Source of the DNA: Terrimonas sp937888905
GTDB taxonomy: Bacteria; Bacteroidota; Bacteroidia; Chitinophagales; Chitinophagaceae
Assembly (NCBI GenBank): GCA_937888905.1
Contig: CALATA010000020.1
Coordinates: 1-64,000, forward strand
Length of the DNA stretch: 64,000 bases
Direction of reading: 5' to 3'
The notes beneath the pieces are model-generated. The model saw only the letters and a program-made list of their open reading frames with translations. It was not told the origin of the DNA and ran no database searches. A program made the position numbers and the translations under genes. Every line of letters begins with the position of its first letter. The stretch's first letter is position 1. This document shows, one piece after another, positions 56,222-64,000 of this stretch.

Positions 56222-57847
56222 ATGCAAAACATATTCCGATCTGTTTCACGATTTTTTCTTGTAACGATATTAGCGCTTGTAGCTGTTGCCGGCCGCGCAG
56301 GCAATCCTCCGGCAGAATTTGATGTAGTGATCTACGGCGGTACGGCCTCCGGTGTAATGGCTGCCGTGAGTGCGGCGCGTGAAGGTCAGCGTGTAGCGAT
56401 TCTTGAACCCAAAAATCATATCGGCGGAATGGTAACCGGTGGTTTGTCCCGCACCGACATTGGCCGGAGAGAGGTGATCGGTGGATTGGCGAAAGAGTTA
56501 TATGTGCGCACCAGCGCTATCTACCGGAAAGACAAAGACACCATGTACTGGTTTCCGGAGCCGCACGTAGCCGAAAAGATCCTCAACGATCTGATCAAAG
56601 AAAATAATATACAGGTATTCTATCAACACCGTTTGAAAGAAAAGGGTGGTGTAAAAAAGAAAAACGGACGGATCACCGAGATCGTGATGGAGAACGGTGC
56701 TGCTTTTGCCGGAAAAGTTTTTATTGATGCCAGTTATGAAGGTGATCTCATGGCGTTTGCCGGTGTGTCTTACATCGTGGGCCGTGAAGCACAGAAAGAT
56801 TTCAATGAATATTCGGCGGGCATCCGAGAAGGATACGGAAGACACAGCGCTTATGATGAGCAGGGAAAACTTTTGCCGAATGTATTGCCCAAAGTTCCCG
56901 GAGCCGTAGGCGACGGCGATAAAAAAACACAGGCGTACAATTTCCGTCTGTCACTGACGAGCAACAAAAACAACCAGGTTGCTTTCCGCAAACCGGCCGG
57001 CTATGATCCCGCACGCTACCTCGATTTGTTTCGCAGTACGATGGAAACGATCAACCGGGTAGGGGCGGAGAAAGCAGCCGAACAGATATTTTCCATCAGT
57101 GGTAAAATTCCGAATGATAAAACAGACCTCAATATTGCCGACTATGTGGGTGGCAACTGGGATTATCCGGATGGTTCTTACAAACGACGTGCGGAAATAT
57201 GGCAGGATCATATCGACTATGTAGCTGGTTATATTTATTTTTTAGCCAATGATCCGCGCCTGCCCGATGCATTCAGGGCTTATGTAAGCAATTGGGGATT
57301 GTCGAAGGATGAATTTACCGACAACAACAACTGGCCTTATGAATTGTATGTGCGCGAAGCACGCCGCATGCGCGGAGATTTTGTCATGATTCAAAAAGAC
57401 GTGGTTTCCGATATGCAGAAACCCGATCCTGTTGGTCTCGGTTCTTACGGCCTGGATGTGCACCGTGTGCAGGCTTATGCCGATGAGAAAGGCATTCTTA
57501 AATATGAAGGAGGTGTACAACGCACCGAACAGGAGCGCATGAAACATATTCCTTACCAGATTCCTTATCGGATTCTTACACCAAAGCGCAAAGAAGTATC
57601 GAACCTGCTGGTAACGGTTTGCGTATCCACCAGCCATGTGGTGTATTCCAGCCTCCGTATGGAACCGCAATACATGATCATGGGCGAAGCAGCCGGTGCT
57701 GCTGCTGCCATGGCTATTAAAGAAAAGAAAGCCGTGCAGGATGTGGATGCAAAAGCATTAGGACAATTATTGCTCAAACACGGTGCACACCTGGAATCGG
57801 ATCTCAAAACATTGGAAGACCTGGAAAAACCTAAAAAGCGCAAATGA
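56222..57847 (+). CDS. Exported FAD-dependent oxidoreductase (PF12831-like) 1
   Basis: A 541-residue exported protein (signal peptide MQNIFRSVSRFFLVTILALVAVAGRAG) with a Rossmann FAD motif DVVIYGGTASGVMAAVSAAREG (about 35-56), then IGGMVTGGLSRTDIG. VFIDASYEGDLMAFAGV, FTDNNNWPYELYVREARRMRGDFVM and the C-terminal RMEPQYMIMGEAAGAAAAMAI are characteristic of the FAD-dependent oxidoreductase family often found in glycan loci. Its stop overlaps the next ATG by 4 bp, so it is translationally coupled to the GxGYxYP gene. A paralogue lies at 60606. The sugar substrate is unknown. Confidence 0.9.
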   Translation: MQNIFRSVSRFFLVTILALVAVAGRAGNPPAEFDVVIYGGTASGVMAAVSAAREGQRVAILEPKNHIGGMVTGGLSRTDIGRREVIGGLAKELYVRTSAIYRKDKDTMYWFPEPHVAEKILNDLIKENNIQVFYQHRLKEKGGVKKKNGRITEIVMENGAAFAGKVFIDASYEGDLMAFAGVSYIVGREAQKDFNEYSAGIREGYGRHSAYDEQGKLLPNVLPKVPGAVGDGDKKTQAYNFRLSLTSNKNNQVAFRKPAGYDPARYLDLFRSTMETINRVGAEKAAEQIFSISGKIPNDKTDLNIADYVGGNWDYPDGSYKRRAEIWQDHIDYVAGYIYFLANDPRLPDAFRAYVSNWGLSKDEFTDNNNWPYELYVREARRMRGDFVMIQKDVVSDMQKPDPVGLGSYGLDVHRVQAYADEKGILKYEGGVQRTEQERMKHIPYQIPYRILTPKRKEVSNLLVTVCVSTSHVVYSSLRMEPQYMIMGEAAGAAAAMAIKEKKAVQDVDAKALGQLLLKHGAHLESDLKTLEDLEKPKKRK

Positions 57848-59532
57848 GATCGCAACAGTTTTTTTCCCATACACTGTTGTTAAGCGTGTACCTTTTTGCA
57901 GGTATTGCAACAAACGCGCAGCAGCAGATTGACGCATGGTGGCCTGTGCAGGCAAAGCCGCGTGCCATCGTGGTGTGTGAACCGGCCGGGCATGTGCGTG
58001 ATATGAACCTGGCGCAGTCGCTCGCGGGCCTTGCCGCACTCTCGCTCAACGAAGGCAAAAAAGGGGAAGCCGTATGGATAAAACACGAACGGGGTTTGTA
58101 TGAAACCTATTATCAACAACTGCTGAAGCGTACCGGCCTTAAACAAACGGCTTCGCTGTCTACCTGGGATCTGGTGAAACGATTCCGCAAACAGGGAATC
58201 GTACAAGGATATATTTTATATGATATCCAGCAGGCGGATAATCATATCAACGTGGCTACCGTATATGCTTCTCTTCTGCACGGCGTATTGATCGATGTAA
58301 AACAGGAGGCAAAAGCAAAAGCAGCAGGTCTTTCCTTATTACAGGATGCGCGCAAACTAAACTGGACAGACAGCCTGTATGATCAGTTGTCGCCCCGGCT
58401 GAATGATTCACTGATCGTCATTGCACAACCGGGCTATCCCAACAACCGCGATTATGCCATTGCGCATCGCGCTATGGTATACTATGGTGTGGACAGTTTA
58501 TTTAACCGCGCACTCAAACGGATCCGCCCGCTTTCGCCGGTTATTGGCTGGAACAAAGGCGATGAATTCAAACAGATCGCTCCCTGCACACGGGAAGGGT
58601 TGATGAATACCGCATCCGACTGGTGCATGAATCTCGCGGTGCTTTCCATCGATGCGGATAAGTTTATACCCAAGCAATTAACCAGACTGGATCCTGCCAC
58701 AATTAACTGGAAAGATACCGGCCGGTTCCATTCCTTTGTGATGAGCGACGGTGACAACATGCAATGGACAATGGGACATTTTCTCGATGACAAAGAGTAT
58801 TGGTCCAATCCGACGGTATCGTCAACCCGGTTGTCGTTTACCTCCTGTGTATTGAATCTTACACAAGCGGCGCCGGATGTGTATGAAGAACTGAGAAGAA
58901 CGCAACAACCGCATTCAACTGTGGTAGAATATGGCGGCGGTTATTATTATCCGGATCTGTTTGCGATTGACCGGCCTGGCCGTGACAGCCTGTTGCGGGA
59001 ATATGCGGCAAGGATAAATAGCCGTATGAAAAGCACAGGTACCACGGTATTTGGTTTTATTTGTAAAAATGTGAATAGCAAAGATGCACAGCGCGCTTAT
59101 CAATTGTATGCGGAAGAGATAGAAGGACTTACCGGGATGATCGCCGTGCAGTATTCGCCATATAATGGTGGCCAGGGTAAAATATATTGGGTAAAAAATA
59201 AAAAAGGGGTAGAGATACCGGTCGTGACCGCGCATTACCAGCTATGGGCGAATCTTACAAAGAAAGGCTCGGGCGACCCGGCAACTGTTGCATCGCTGAT
59301 CAATCAACCGGAAGATAAAAAAATGCGCTTCGACTGGACGATCGTGCATGCCTGGTCGAAATTCAGTAAAGACGCAACCCCGCCCGCCACAAGAGGAGCG
59401 GAACCCGTTAAGTGGTGCGTGGATAAATTGGATAACACGGCAAGTGTGGTTAATATTGAGGAATTGTTGTGGCGCATCCGGATGGAACATAACCCGGAGC
59501 AGACACAGAAAGTAATCAAAGAGAAATTGTAA
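57844..59532 (+). CDS. GxGYxYP domain-containing exported protein
   Basis: A 562-residue exported protein (signal peptide MRSQQFFSHTLLLSVYLFAGIATNA) of the GxGYxYP family, proposed from fold to act on carbohydrates. The name-giving motif is GGGYYYP at 364-370, following HSFVMSDGDNMQWTMGHF, whose acidic residues resemble a TIM-barrel active site. The N-terminal ~200 residues form the GxGYxYP N-terminal domain (GLAALSLNEGKKGEAVWI). No enzymatic activity is established for the family. It sits between the FAD oxidoreductase and the LacI regulator, within the same operon. Confidence 0.88.
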   Translation: MRSQQFFSHTLLLSVYLFAGIATNAQQQIDAWWPVQAKPRAIVVCEPAGHVRDMNLAQSLAGLAALSLNEGKKGEAVWIKHERGLYETYYQQLLKRTGLKQTASLSTWDLVKRFRKQGIVQGYILYDIQQADNHINVATVYASLLHGVLIDVKQEAKAKAAGLSLLQDARKLNWTDSLYDQLSPRLNDSLIVIAQPGYPNNRDYAIAHRAMVYYGVDSLFNRALKRIRPLSPVIGWNKGDEFKQIAPCTREGLMNTASDWCMNLAVLSIDADKFIPKQLTRLDPATINWKDTGRFHSFVMSDGDNMQWTMGHFLDDKEYWSNPTVSSTRLSFTSCVLNLTQAAPDVYEELRRTQQPHSTVVEYGGGYYYPDLFAIDRPGRDSLLREYAARINSRMKSTGTTVFGFICKNVNSKDAQRAYQLYAEEIEGLTGMIAVQYSPYNGGQGKIYWVKNKKGVEIPVVTAHYQLWANLTKKGSGDPATVASLINQPEDKKMRFDWTIVHAWSKFSKDATPPATRGAEPVKWCVDKLDNTASVVNIEELLWRIRMEHNPEQTQKVIKEKL

Positions 59533-59539
59533 AACGAGT

Positions 59540-60544
59540 ATGGCATCTCTGAAAGATCTGGCAAAACTGGTAGGTGTATCGCCCACAACCGTGTCATTTG
59601 CATTGAATGGCCGCAGCCGGGAAATGCGCATCAGTGAAGAACTCACTGAACGGATATTGGAGGCCGCCAAACAATTGGGATATCAGCCCAATAATATTGC
59701 CGTGGCACTCCGCACCGGGCAGACCAAGATTATCGGACTCATCGTGGAAGACATTGCCAATCACTTTTTTTCCAATCTCGCAAAAACGATCGAAGACGAA
59801 GCCAGCCGCTTTGGTTACCGCGTGGTGTATTGCAGCACGGAAAACATGGCCGGTAAAGGAGATGAACTCATCAACATGCTGCAACGCCAGCAGGTAGATG
59901 GCTACCTCATTACGCCGGATGCCAGCATGGAAGAACGAATGACGGCTTTGCTGAAACGGGATATTCCCGTAGTACAGATCGACCGTTATCTGCCCGGACT
60001 CGATTGCCCCTACGTAATGGTGGATAACCACCAGGGCGTAGTAAGCGGCGTGGAATTTCTGCTGAAGAAAAAATATTCGCGGATTTCTTTTGTCACCGTA
60101 GATCTCGATATGATACAAATGAAAGAACGTAAGCTCGGTTTTGTGGAAACAATGACGGCACACGGACTTTTCAAAAACAAAAAACAACTACTGGAACTGC
60201 CGTACAGTTCGGTGCGCGAAGATGCTGTAGAACGGATACAGGCCTACCTGGAAAAAGAAAAGCCCGAAGCGGTGCTGTTTGCCACCAACTACGTAGGTAT
60301 ACTCGGGTTGCGGGCCATCAAGAACCTGCAGTTGAATGTACCCGATGACCTGGCAGTAGTCTGCTTCGATGATAATGAGGTATTTGATCTTTGTACACCG
60401 GCCATTACTGCCATCCGTCAACCGATAGAATCGATGGCCCGCGGTGCGGTAAAAATATTGATGGGAGAAATGGGGGTGGCAAAAAAATCTGCACGCAAGC
60501 AGGTGAAAATCCAGACAAGCATCGTACGGCGGGATTCTGCATAG
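59540..60544 (+). CDS. LacI-family transcriptional regulator
   Basis: A 334-residue DNA-binding regulator. The N-terminal helix-turn-helix and hinge are SLKDLAKLVGVSPTTVSFALNGRSREMRISEELTERILEAAKQLGYQPN (3-51), followed by a periplasmic-binding-protein-like sensor domain (TKIIGLIVEDIANHFFSNLAKTIEDEASRFGYRVV; QVDGYLITP; DDLAVVCFDDNEVFDLCTPAITAIRQPIESMARGAVKILM). It begins 7 bp after the GxGYxYP gene. It is the likely ligand of the two identical palindromes in this locus. LacI-type control is unusual for a SusC/D locus, where hybrid two-component, SusR or anti-sigma systems are commoner. Confidence 0.94.
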   Translation: MASLKDLAKLVGVSPTTVSFALNGRSREMRISEELTERILEAAKQLGYQPNNIAVALRTGQTKIIGLIVEDIANHFFSNLAKTIEDEASRFGYRVVYCSTENMAGKGDELINMLQRQQVDGYLITPDASMEERMTALLKRDIPVVQIDRYLPGLDCPYVMVDNHQGVVSGVEFLLKKKYSRISFVTVDLDMIQMKERKLGFVETMTAHGLFKNKKQLLELPYSSVREDAVERIQAYLEKEKPEAVLFATNYVGILGLRAIKNLQLNVPDDLAVVCFDDNEVFDLCTPAITAIRQPIESMARGAVKILMGEMGVAKKSARKQVKIQTSIVRRDSA

Positions 60545-60585
60545 AACGGCCGGTAAGGACATAAAAAGAAATTCTTTCAACAATG

Positions 60586-60601
60586 GCTAAAACGAATTAG
60601 C
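60586..60601. promoter_or_regulatory. LacI-type operator, copy 2
   Basis: GCTAAAACGAATTAGC is identical over 16 bp to 51089-51104. It ends 4 bp before the start codon of the second FAD oxidoreductase and 41 bp after the LacI gene, so binding would block initiation of transcription or translation of the downstream unit. Confidence 0.75.
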
Positions 60602-60605
60602 AGTA

Positions 60606-62495
60606 ATGAGAAAATACATTTTACTTTTTGCACTCATCGCATCTGCGCTCTCCATGCACGCGCAGAACACACCACAACAATACGACCTGATTGTAGTAAG
60701 TGGTACGCCTTCCGGCATCATGGCCGCCATCGCTGCATCACGGCTCGGTAAAACAGCTTTGGTACTGGAGCGCACCTCTCATCCGGGTGGTTTGGTGGCG
60801 AACGGCCTCGGCGCTACGGATCTTATTACACGTGGTGCAACAGGCGGATTGTTTCTTGAATTCATCACACGCATCAAAAACCATTATGTGCGCACGTATG
60901 GCGCCAATTCACAGCAGGTGAAAGACTGCACCAATGGTTATCATTTTGAGCCATCCGTCGGTGAAAAAATACTGCTCGATATGCTCGCCGAAGCCAAAAC
61001 GGTAACCGTACTCACCAACCGACAGTTCGATGCCGATCCCGCTAACCTGGTGATGGAGAAACAAACCATCCGCAGTATTCACATACTTAATCGCACGAGT
61101 AATAAACGCGAAACTTATCATGGCAAGGTTTTCATCGACGCTTCCTATGAAGGCGACCTTATCGCAGCAGCAGGCGTTCCTTTTGCCACAGGACGCGAAG
61201 GGATAGCGGAGTACAACGAGCCGTATGCCGGACAGGTATATAAATTATGGGGAGCCGAAGGGCAGGAGCCGGGCTCCACCAATCTCGGCGACAATGCCAT
61301 CCAGGCTTACAATTACCGGTTGTGCCTGACCAACGATCCTGCAAAACGCATTGCTATTCCCAAACCTGCCGTCTACAATCGTGATGAATATGTTTCGATC
61401 ATCAACGATGTACGTACCGGTGAACATGCCGGTGTGGAGTGGGCCCGTATGACGGCAGCGCAACGCGATTCAAACCGTTGGCGCAGCTCGCAGGGATTGC
61501 CGCCAGAGGGAAAGTTTATGCCGCAGGGCATGCAACGCCTGGTGAACAAAGTGATCGTACCAAACGGAAAAACAGATGCCAATAATCAGCACCGTGCGTT
61601 TGTGTCCACCGATCTTCCCGAAGAAAATTGGCCCTGGGCCACTTCTTCCTGGGAATGGCGCGACCGCTTTGCCGAACGCCTGAGAAATTATACACTGGGC
61701 TTGTTGTATTTCGGACAAACAGATTCTGAATTACCAGAATGGTTTCGCAAGGAATGCCTCCAATGGGGATTGGCCGCAGACGAGTTTACCGACAACAATA
61801 ATTTTCCGCGGCAGGTATATGTGCGTGAAGGTCGCCGCATGAAAGGACTTTATCTTTTCCGTACCTGGGACGCCACACCGGTTGATAAGACAAGCCGCCC
61901 GCCTGTTCATGCAGCAAGTCTTACGGCCAGTCACTACGGCATCGATTCCCATGCGAATCGTAAACGGGAAAAAGGAAGAACCGCACTGGATGGATTTTTA
62001 AGTTATTCCACCGCACCGTATACCGTTCCGTATGGCGTGATTGTTCCGCCCGCCATCACGAATCTGCTGGCTCCGGTGCCGGCATCTGCTACGCATCTGG
62101 GTCTCGCCACCTTACGCATGGAGCCTTGCTGGATGGCGCTCGGACAGGCCGCAGGTGTCGCCGCATCGCAACAGATCGATAAAAAAATACCTGTACAGCA
62201 ATTACCCGTAAAGGCAATACAAGAAGAACTCATCAATCAACAATCAATCCTGATCTATTACCGCGACGTTACCACCAGTCATCCACAGTTCCGTGCCATT
62301 CAGTTTGCAGGACTCAACGGTTACCTGCCGGGATGGGAAGCCAAACCGGATGAAGCAGTTTCTTCGAAGGAATTGAATGATTGGAACAAACGCTCCGGTC
62401 TTTCGCTGAACAAACGCTTTAAGGCCGGTCAACACAAGAAGGCCGAAGTATTGCAATACATCTACGAACAAAAATTATCCCGTTCTTCCAAATAA
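60606..62495 (+). CDS. Exported FAD-dependent oxidoreductase (PF12831-like) 2
   Basis: A 629-residue exported paralogue of the oxidoreductase at 56222 (signal peptide MRKYILLFALIASALSMHA). The FAD motif is DLIVVSGTPSGIMAAIAAS, where the first glycine of the usual GGTPxG is serine. HPGGLVANGLGATDL, VFIDASYEGDLIAAAGVPFATGREG, FTDNNNFPRQVYVREGRRMKG and ATLRMEPCWMALGQAAGVAAS match family blocks. About 90 extra residues at the C-terminus (ILIYYRDVTTSHPQFRAIQFAGLNGYLPGWE) are not in the first copy and look like a small S-layer-homology-like or fold-completing module. The GH92 gene starts 6 bp later. Confidence 0.88.
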   Translation: MRKYILLFALIASALSMHAQNTPQQYDLIVVSGTPSGIMAAIAASRLGKTALVLERTSHPGGLVANGLGATDLITRGATGGLFLEFITRIKNHYVRTYGANSQQVKDCTNGYHFEPSVGEKILLDMLAEAKTVTVLTNRQFDADPANLVMEKQTIRSIHILNRTSNKRETYHGKVFIDASYEGDLIAAAGVPFATGREGIAEYNEPYAGQVYKLWGAEGQEPGSTNLGDNAIQAYNYRLCLTNDPAKRIAIPKPAVYNRDEYVSIINDVRTGEHAGVEWARMTAAQRDSNRWRSSQGLPPEGKFMPQGMQRLVNKVIVPNGKTDANNQHRAFVSTDLPEENWPWATSSWEWRDRFAERLRNYTLGLLYFGQTDSELPEWFRKECLQWGLAADEFTDNNNFPRQVYVREGRRMKGLYLFRTWDATPVDKTSRPPVHAASLTASHYGIDSHANRKREKGRTALDGFLSYSTAPYTVPYGVIVPPAITNLLAPVPASATHLGLATLRMEPCWMALGQAAGVAASQQIDKKIPVQQLPVKAIQEELINQQSILIYYRDVTTSHPQFRAIQFAGLNGYLPGWEAKPDEAVSSKELNDWNKRSGLSLNKRFKAGQHKKAEVLQYIYEQKLSRSSK

Positions 62496-62501
62496 TCAAC
62501 G

Positions 62502-64000
62502 ATGCGCCAGATTCTCCTTTGCCTGTTTTTTATTATCACCTCTTTCGTTGCTGATGCACAACAACCCCGTGAAGCGGTGGACTATATCGATCCCATGATC
62601 GGCACTACCGAGGTACGGTGGATGCAATACCCCGGACCCTCCACACCTTTCAGCATGGTGAAGCTGAGCCCCGATAACAAAGAAGATGGCACACATGCCG
62701 GTTACAATTATGCCACGAACAATATTGCCGGTTTCAGTCATATCCATAGCTGGGCAATGGCAGGTTTGCTGACCATGCCCACCAACGGCCCGCTGAAAGT
62801 ACAACCCGGAAAGATCGATCAGCCCGATTCAGGCTACCGTTCAAGATTTGACCATGCGGATGAAAGAGCCTCTGTTGGTTATTACAGTGTATTGCTGAAA
62901 GATTATGGCATAAAAGCGGAACTCACGAGCACCTGCCGCACCGGTTTTCAACGTTACACGTTTCCCGCCTCTTCCACCTCCCGTATTTTATTCGACCTGA
63001 AAATTCCGACCGAATATCCTTACGAAGTAGACTGGGCTTCGATTAAAAAGGTAAACGATTATGAGATCGAAGGTTTTTCCAAACAACAACTATTTAACTG
63101 GTTTGCCAGTTTGTCCAACGACTACACCATCTATTTTGTAGCAAGGGTCGATAAGCCCATGCGCTCATTCGGCACCTGGGTGAATCAGGACATCGATACC
63201 ATCAACAATTATAACTGGGGACATGGTGATGTGGGAGCGTTCATTGGTTTTCATACTACCGAAGGCGAGCAGATACAATTGAAAACAGGTATTTCGTTTG
63301 TGAGCATGGAAGAAGCGCGCAAAAACCTGGCAGCAGAATCCGATCCTTTCGGATGGGACTTTGAAGCAGTGCGTAACAAAGCACGCAGCGAGTGGGCGCA
63401 GATCGTAGACAAAATAGAAGTGGAAGGCGGAACAGAAGACGAGCGGAGAAAATTCTATACAAATTTTTATCGTGCCTATTGCTCCCGTACCACTTTCAGT
63501 GACGTTTCGGGCAAGTGGGTAGATATGTGTGAACAAATCCGTCAGCTCAATGATCCATCTTCACCCATGCTGGGCTCGGATGCATTCTGGGGTGCCCAGT
63601 GGAACCTCAATCAACTCTGGTCGCTGGTTACTCCGCGCGTAACGGCCAATTGGGTGCGGTCATTCCTGGAGATGTATGATAAGGGCGGATGGCTGCCCAA
63701 CGGACCAATCGGTCTTGAATATTGTGATATCATGGTGGGGCATCATGAGATGACGCTCATCAACAGTGCTTACCAGAAAGGCATCCGCGATTTTGATGCA
63801 CAGAAAGCATACGAGGCCATGCGCAAAAACCAGGATGTACAGGGCGAAGTGCATCCCTGCGGAGGACTCGTCGGCAACCGGCAACTCGATCTTTACAAGA
63901 AACTCGGGTATGTACCCGATGGCAGTAACTGGTCACGCTTTAAAGTATTTGGCTCACCGGATGAGGGACCGACATCCAACACCATCGATTATGCGTATGA
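62502..64000 (+). CDS. GH92 family alpha-mannosidase, partial
   Basis: The gene begins at the ATG at 62502 and runs off the right edge, so only about 499 residues are seen. MRQILLCLFFIITSFVADA is a signal peptide. VDYIDPMIGTTEVRWMQYPGPSTPFSMVKLSPDN, GFSHIHSWAMAG and GWLPNGPIGLEYCDIMVGHHEMTLINSAYQKGI are GH92 blocks. GH92 enzymes are calcium-dependent exo-alpha-mannosidases; the catalytic acid/base region lies at or beyond the window edge and cannot be checked. GHHE in place of the commoner GDHA-like segment is worth noting. It is the last visible gene of the locus. Confidence 0.92.
   Translation, partial: MRQILLCLFFIITSFVADAQQPREAVDYIDPMIGTTEVRWMQYPGPSTPFSMVKLSPDNKEDGTHAGYNYATNNIAGFSHIHSWAMAGLLTMPTNGPLKVQPGKIDQPDSGYRSRFDHADERASVGYYSVLLKDYGIKAELTSTCRTGFQRYTFPASSTSRILFDLKIPTEYPYEVDWASIKKVNDYEIEGFSKQQLFNWFASLSNDYTIYFVARVDKPMRSFGTWVNQDIDTINNYNWGHGDVGAFIGFHTTEGEQIQLKTGISFVSMEEARKNLAAESDPFGWDFEAVRNKARSEWAQIVDKIEVEGGTEDERRKFYTNFYRAYCSRTTFSDVSGKWVDMCEQIRQLNDPSSPMLGSDAFWGAQWNLNQLWSLVTPRVTANWVRSFLEMYDKGGWLPNGPIGLEYCDIMVGHHEMTLINSAYQKGIRDFDAQKAYEAMRKNQDVQGEVHPCGGLVGNRQLDLYKKLGYVPDGSNWSRFKVFGSPDEGPTSNTIDYAY

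Noticed and set aside
60606..62495. Second FAD oxidoreductase as a degraded copy because of SGTPSG
   Set aside because: All other family blocks are intact and the frame is full length with a good signal peptide.

Overview
The window looks like chromosome from a Bacteroidota bacterium, most likely family Chitinophagaceae. The evidence is a SusC/SusD pair, a C-terminal type IX secretion sorting domain, families such as DUF4476 and DUF4136, lipoprotein signals throughout, and promoters of the Bacteroidetes form TAnnTTTG. Base composition is close to half G+C by eye. I see no rRNA, tRNA, CRISPR array, transposase or phage gene. The last gene runs off the right edge and a repeat array runs off the left edge.

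Positions 1-36,000 are mainly housekeeping: a methyltransferase-like protein, aspS, a lipoprotein, a DAO-type oxidoreductase, a 2,021-residue alpha-2-macroglobulin with a thioester motif, a DUF4476 protein, sucD, mlaF and mlaE, a malic enzyme-phosphotransacetylase fusion, an M20 amidohydrolase, a SPOR protein, a full-length plus a truncated aldehyde dehydrogenase, deoC, two secreted amidohydrolase genes with three domains between them, a type IX cargo protein, secA, atpG and scpB. From 36,000 to 51,000 come lysA, a TonB receptor with a beta-propeller phytase, a membrane-anchored papain-like peptidase, a pair of small unknown genes, a thioredoxin-DUF4442-RNase-like MBL operon, a DUF4136 lipoprotein, an EamA permease and a WalJ-like hydrolase.

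From 51,000 to the right edge lies a polysaccharide utilisation locus: susC, susD, an FAD-dependent oxidoreductase, a GxGYxYP protein, a LacI-family regulator, a second FAD-dependent oxidoreductase and a GH92 alpha-mannosidase (cut off). An identical 16-bp sequence with outer dyad symmetry and a central CG, as expected of a LacI/GalR operator, lies in the susC promoter region and just before the second oxidoreductase gene. This suggests a self-contained regulon in which the LacI protein controls both transcription units.

The most unusual feature is between the genes. At least five families of degenerate short tandem repeats occupy many intergenic gaps: A (GATTSAC-like), B (TAAGTAA-like) and C (GGTRTAA-like) have a 7-nt period; D (ATTTGAAR-like) and E (AATGTGWA-like) have an 8-nt period. 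They occur in both orientations, are concatenated in mixed order, often flank terminator-like hairpins, and in several places supply the stop codon of the neighbouring gene.
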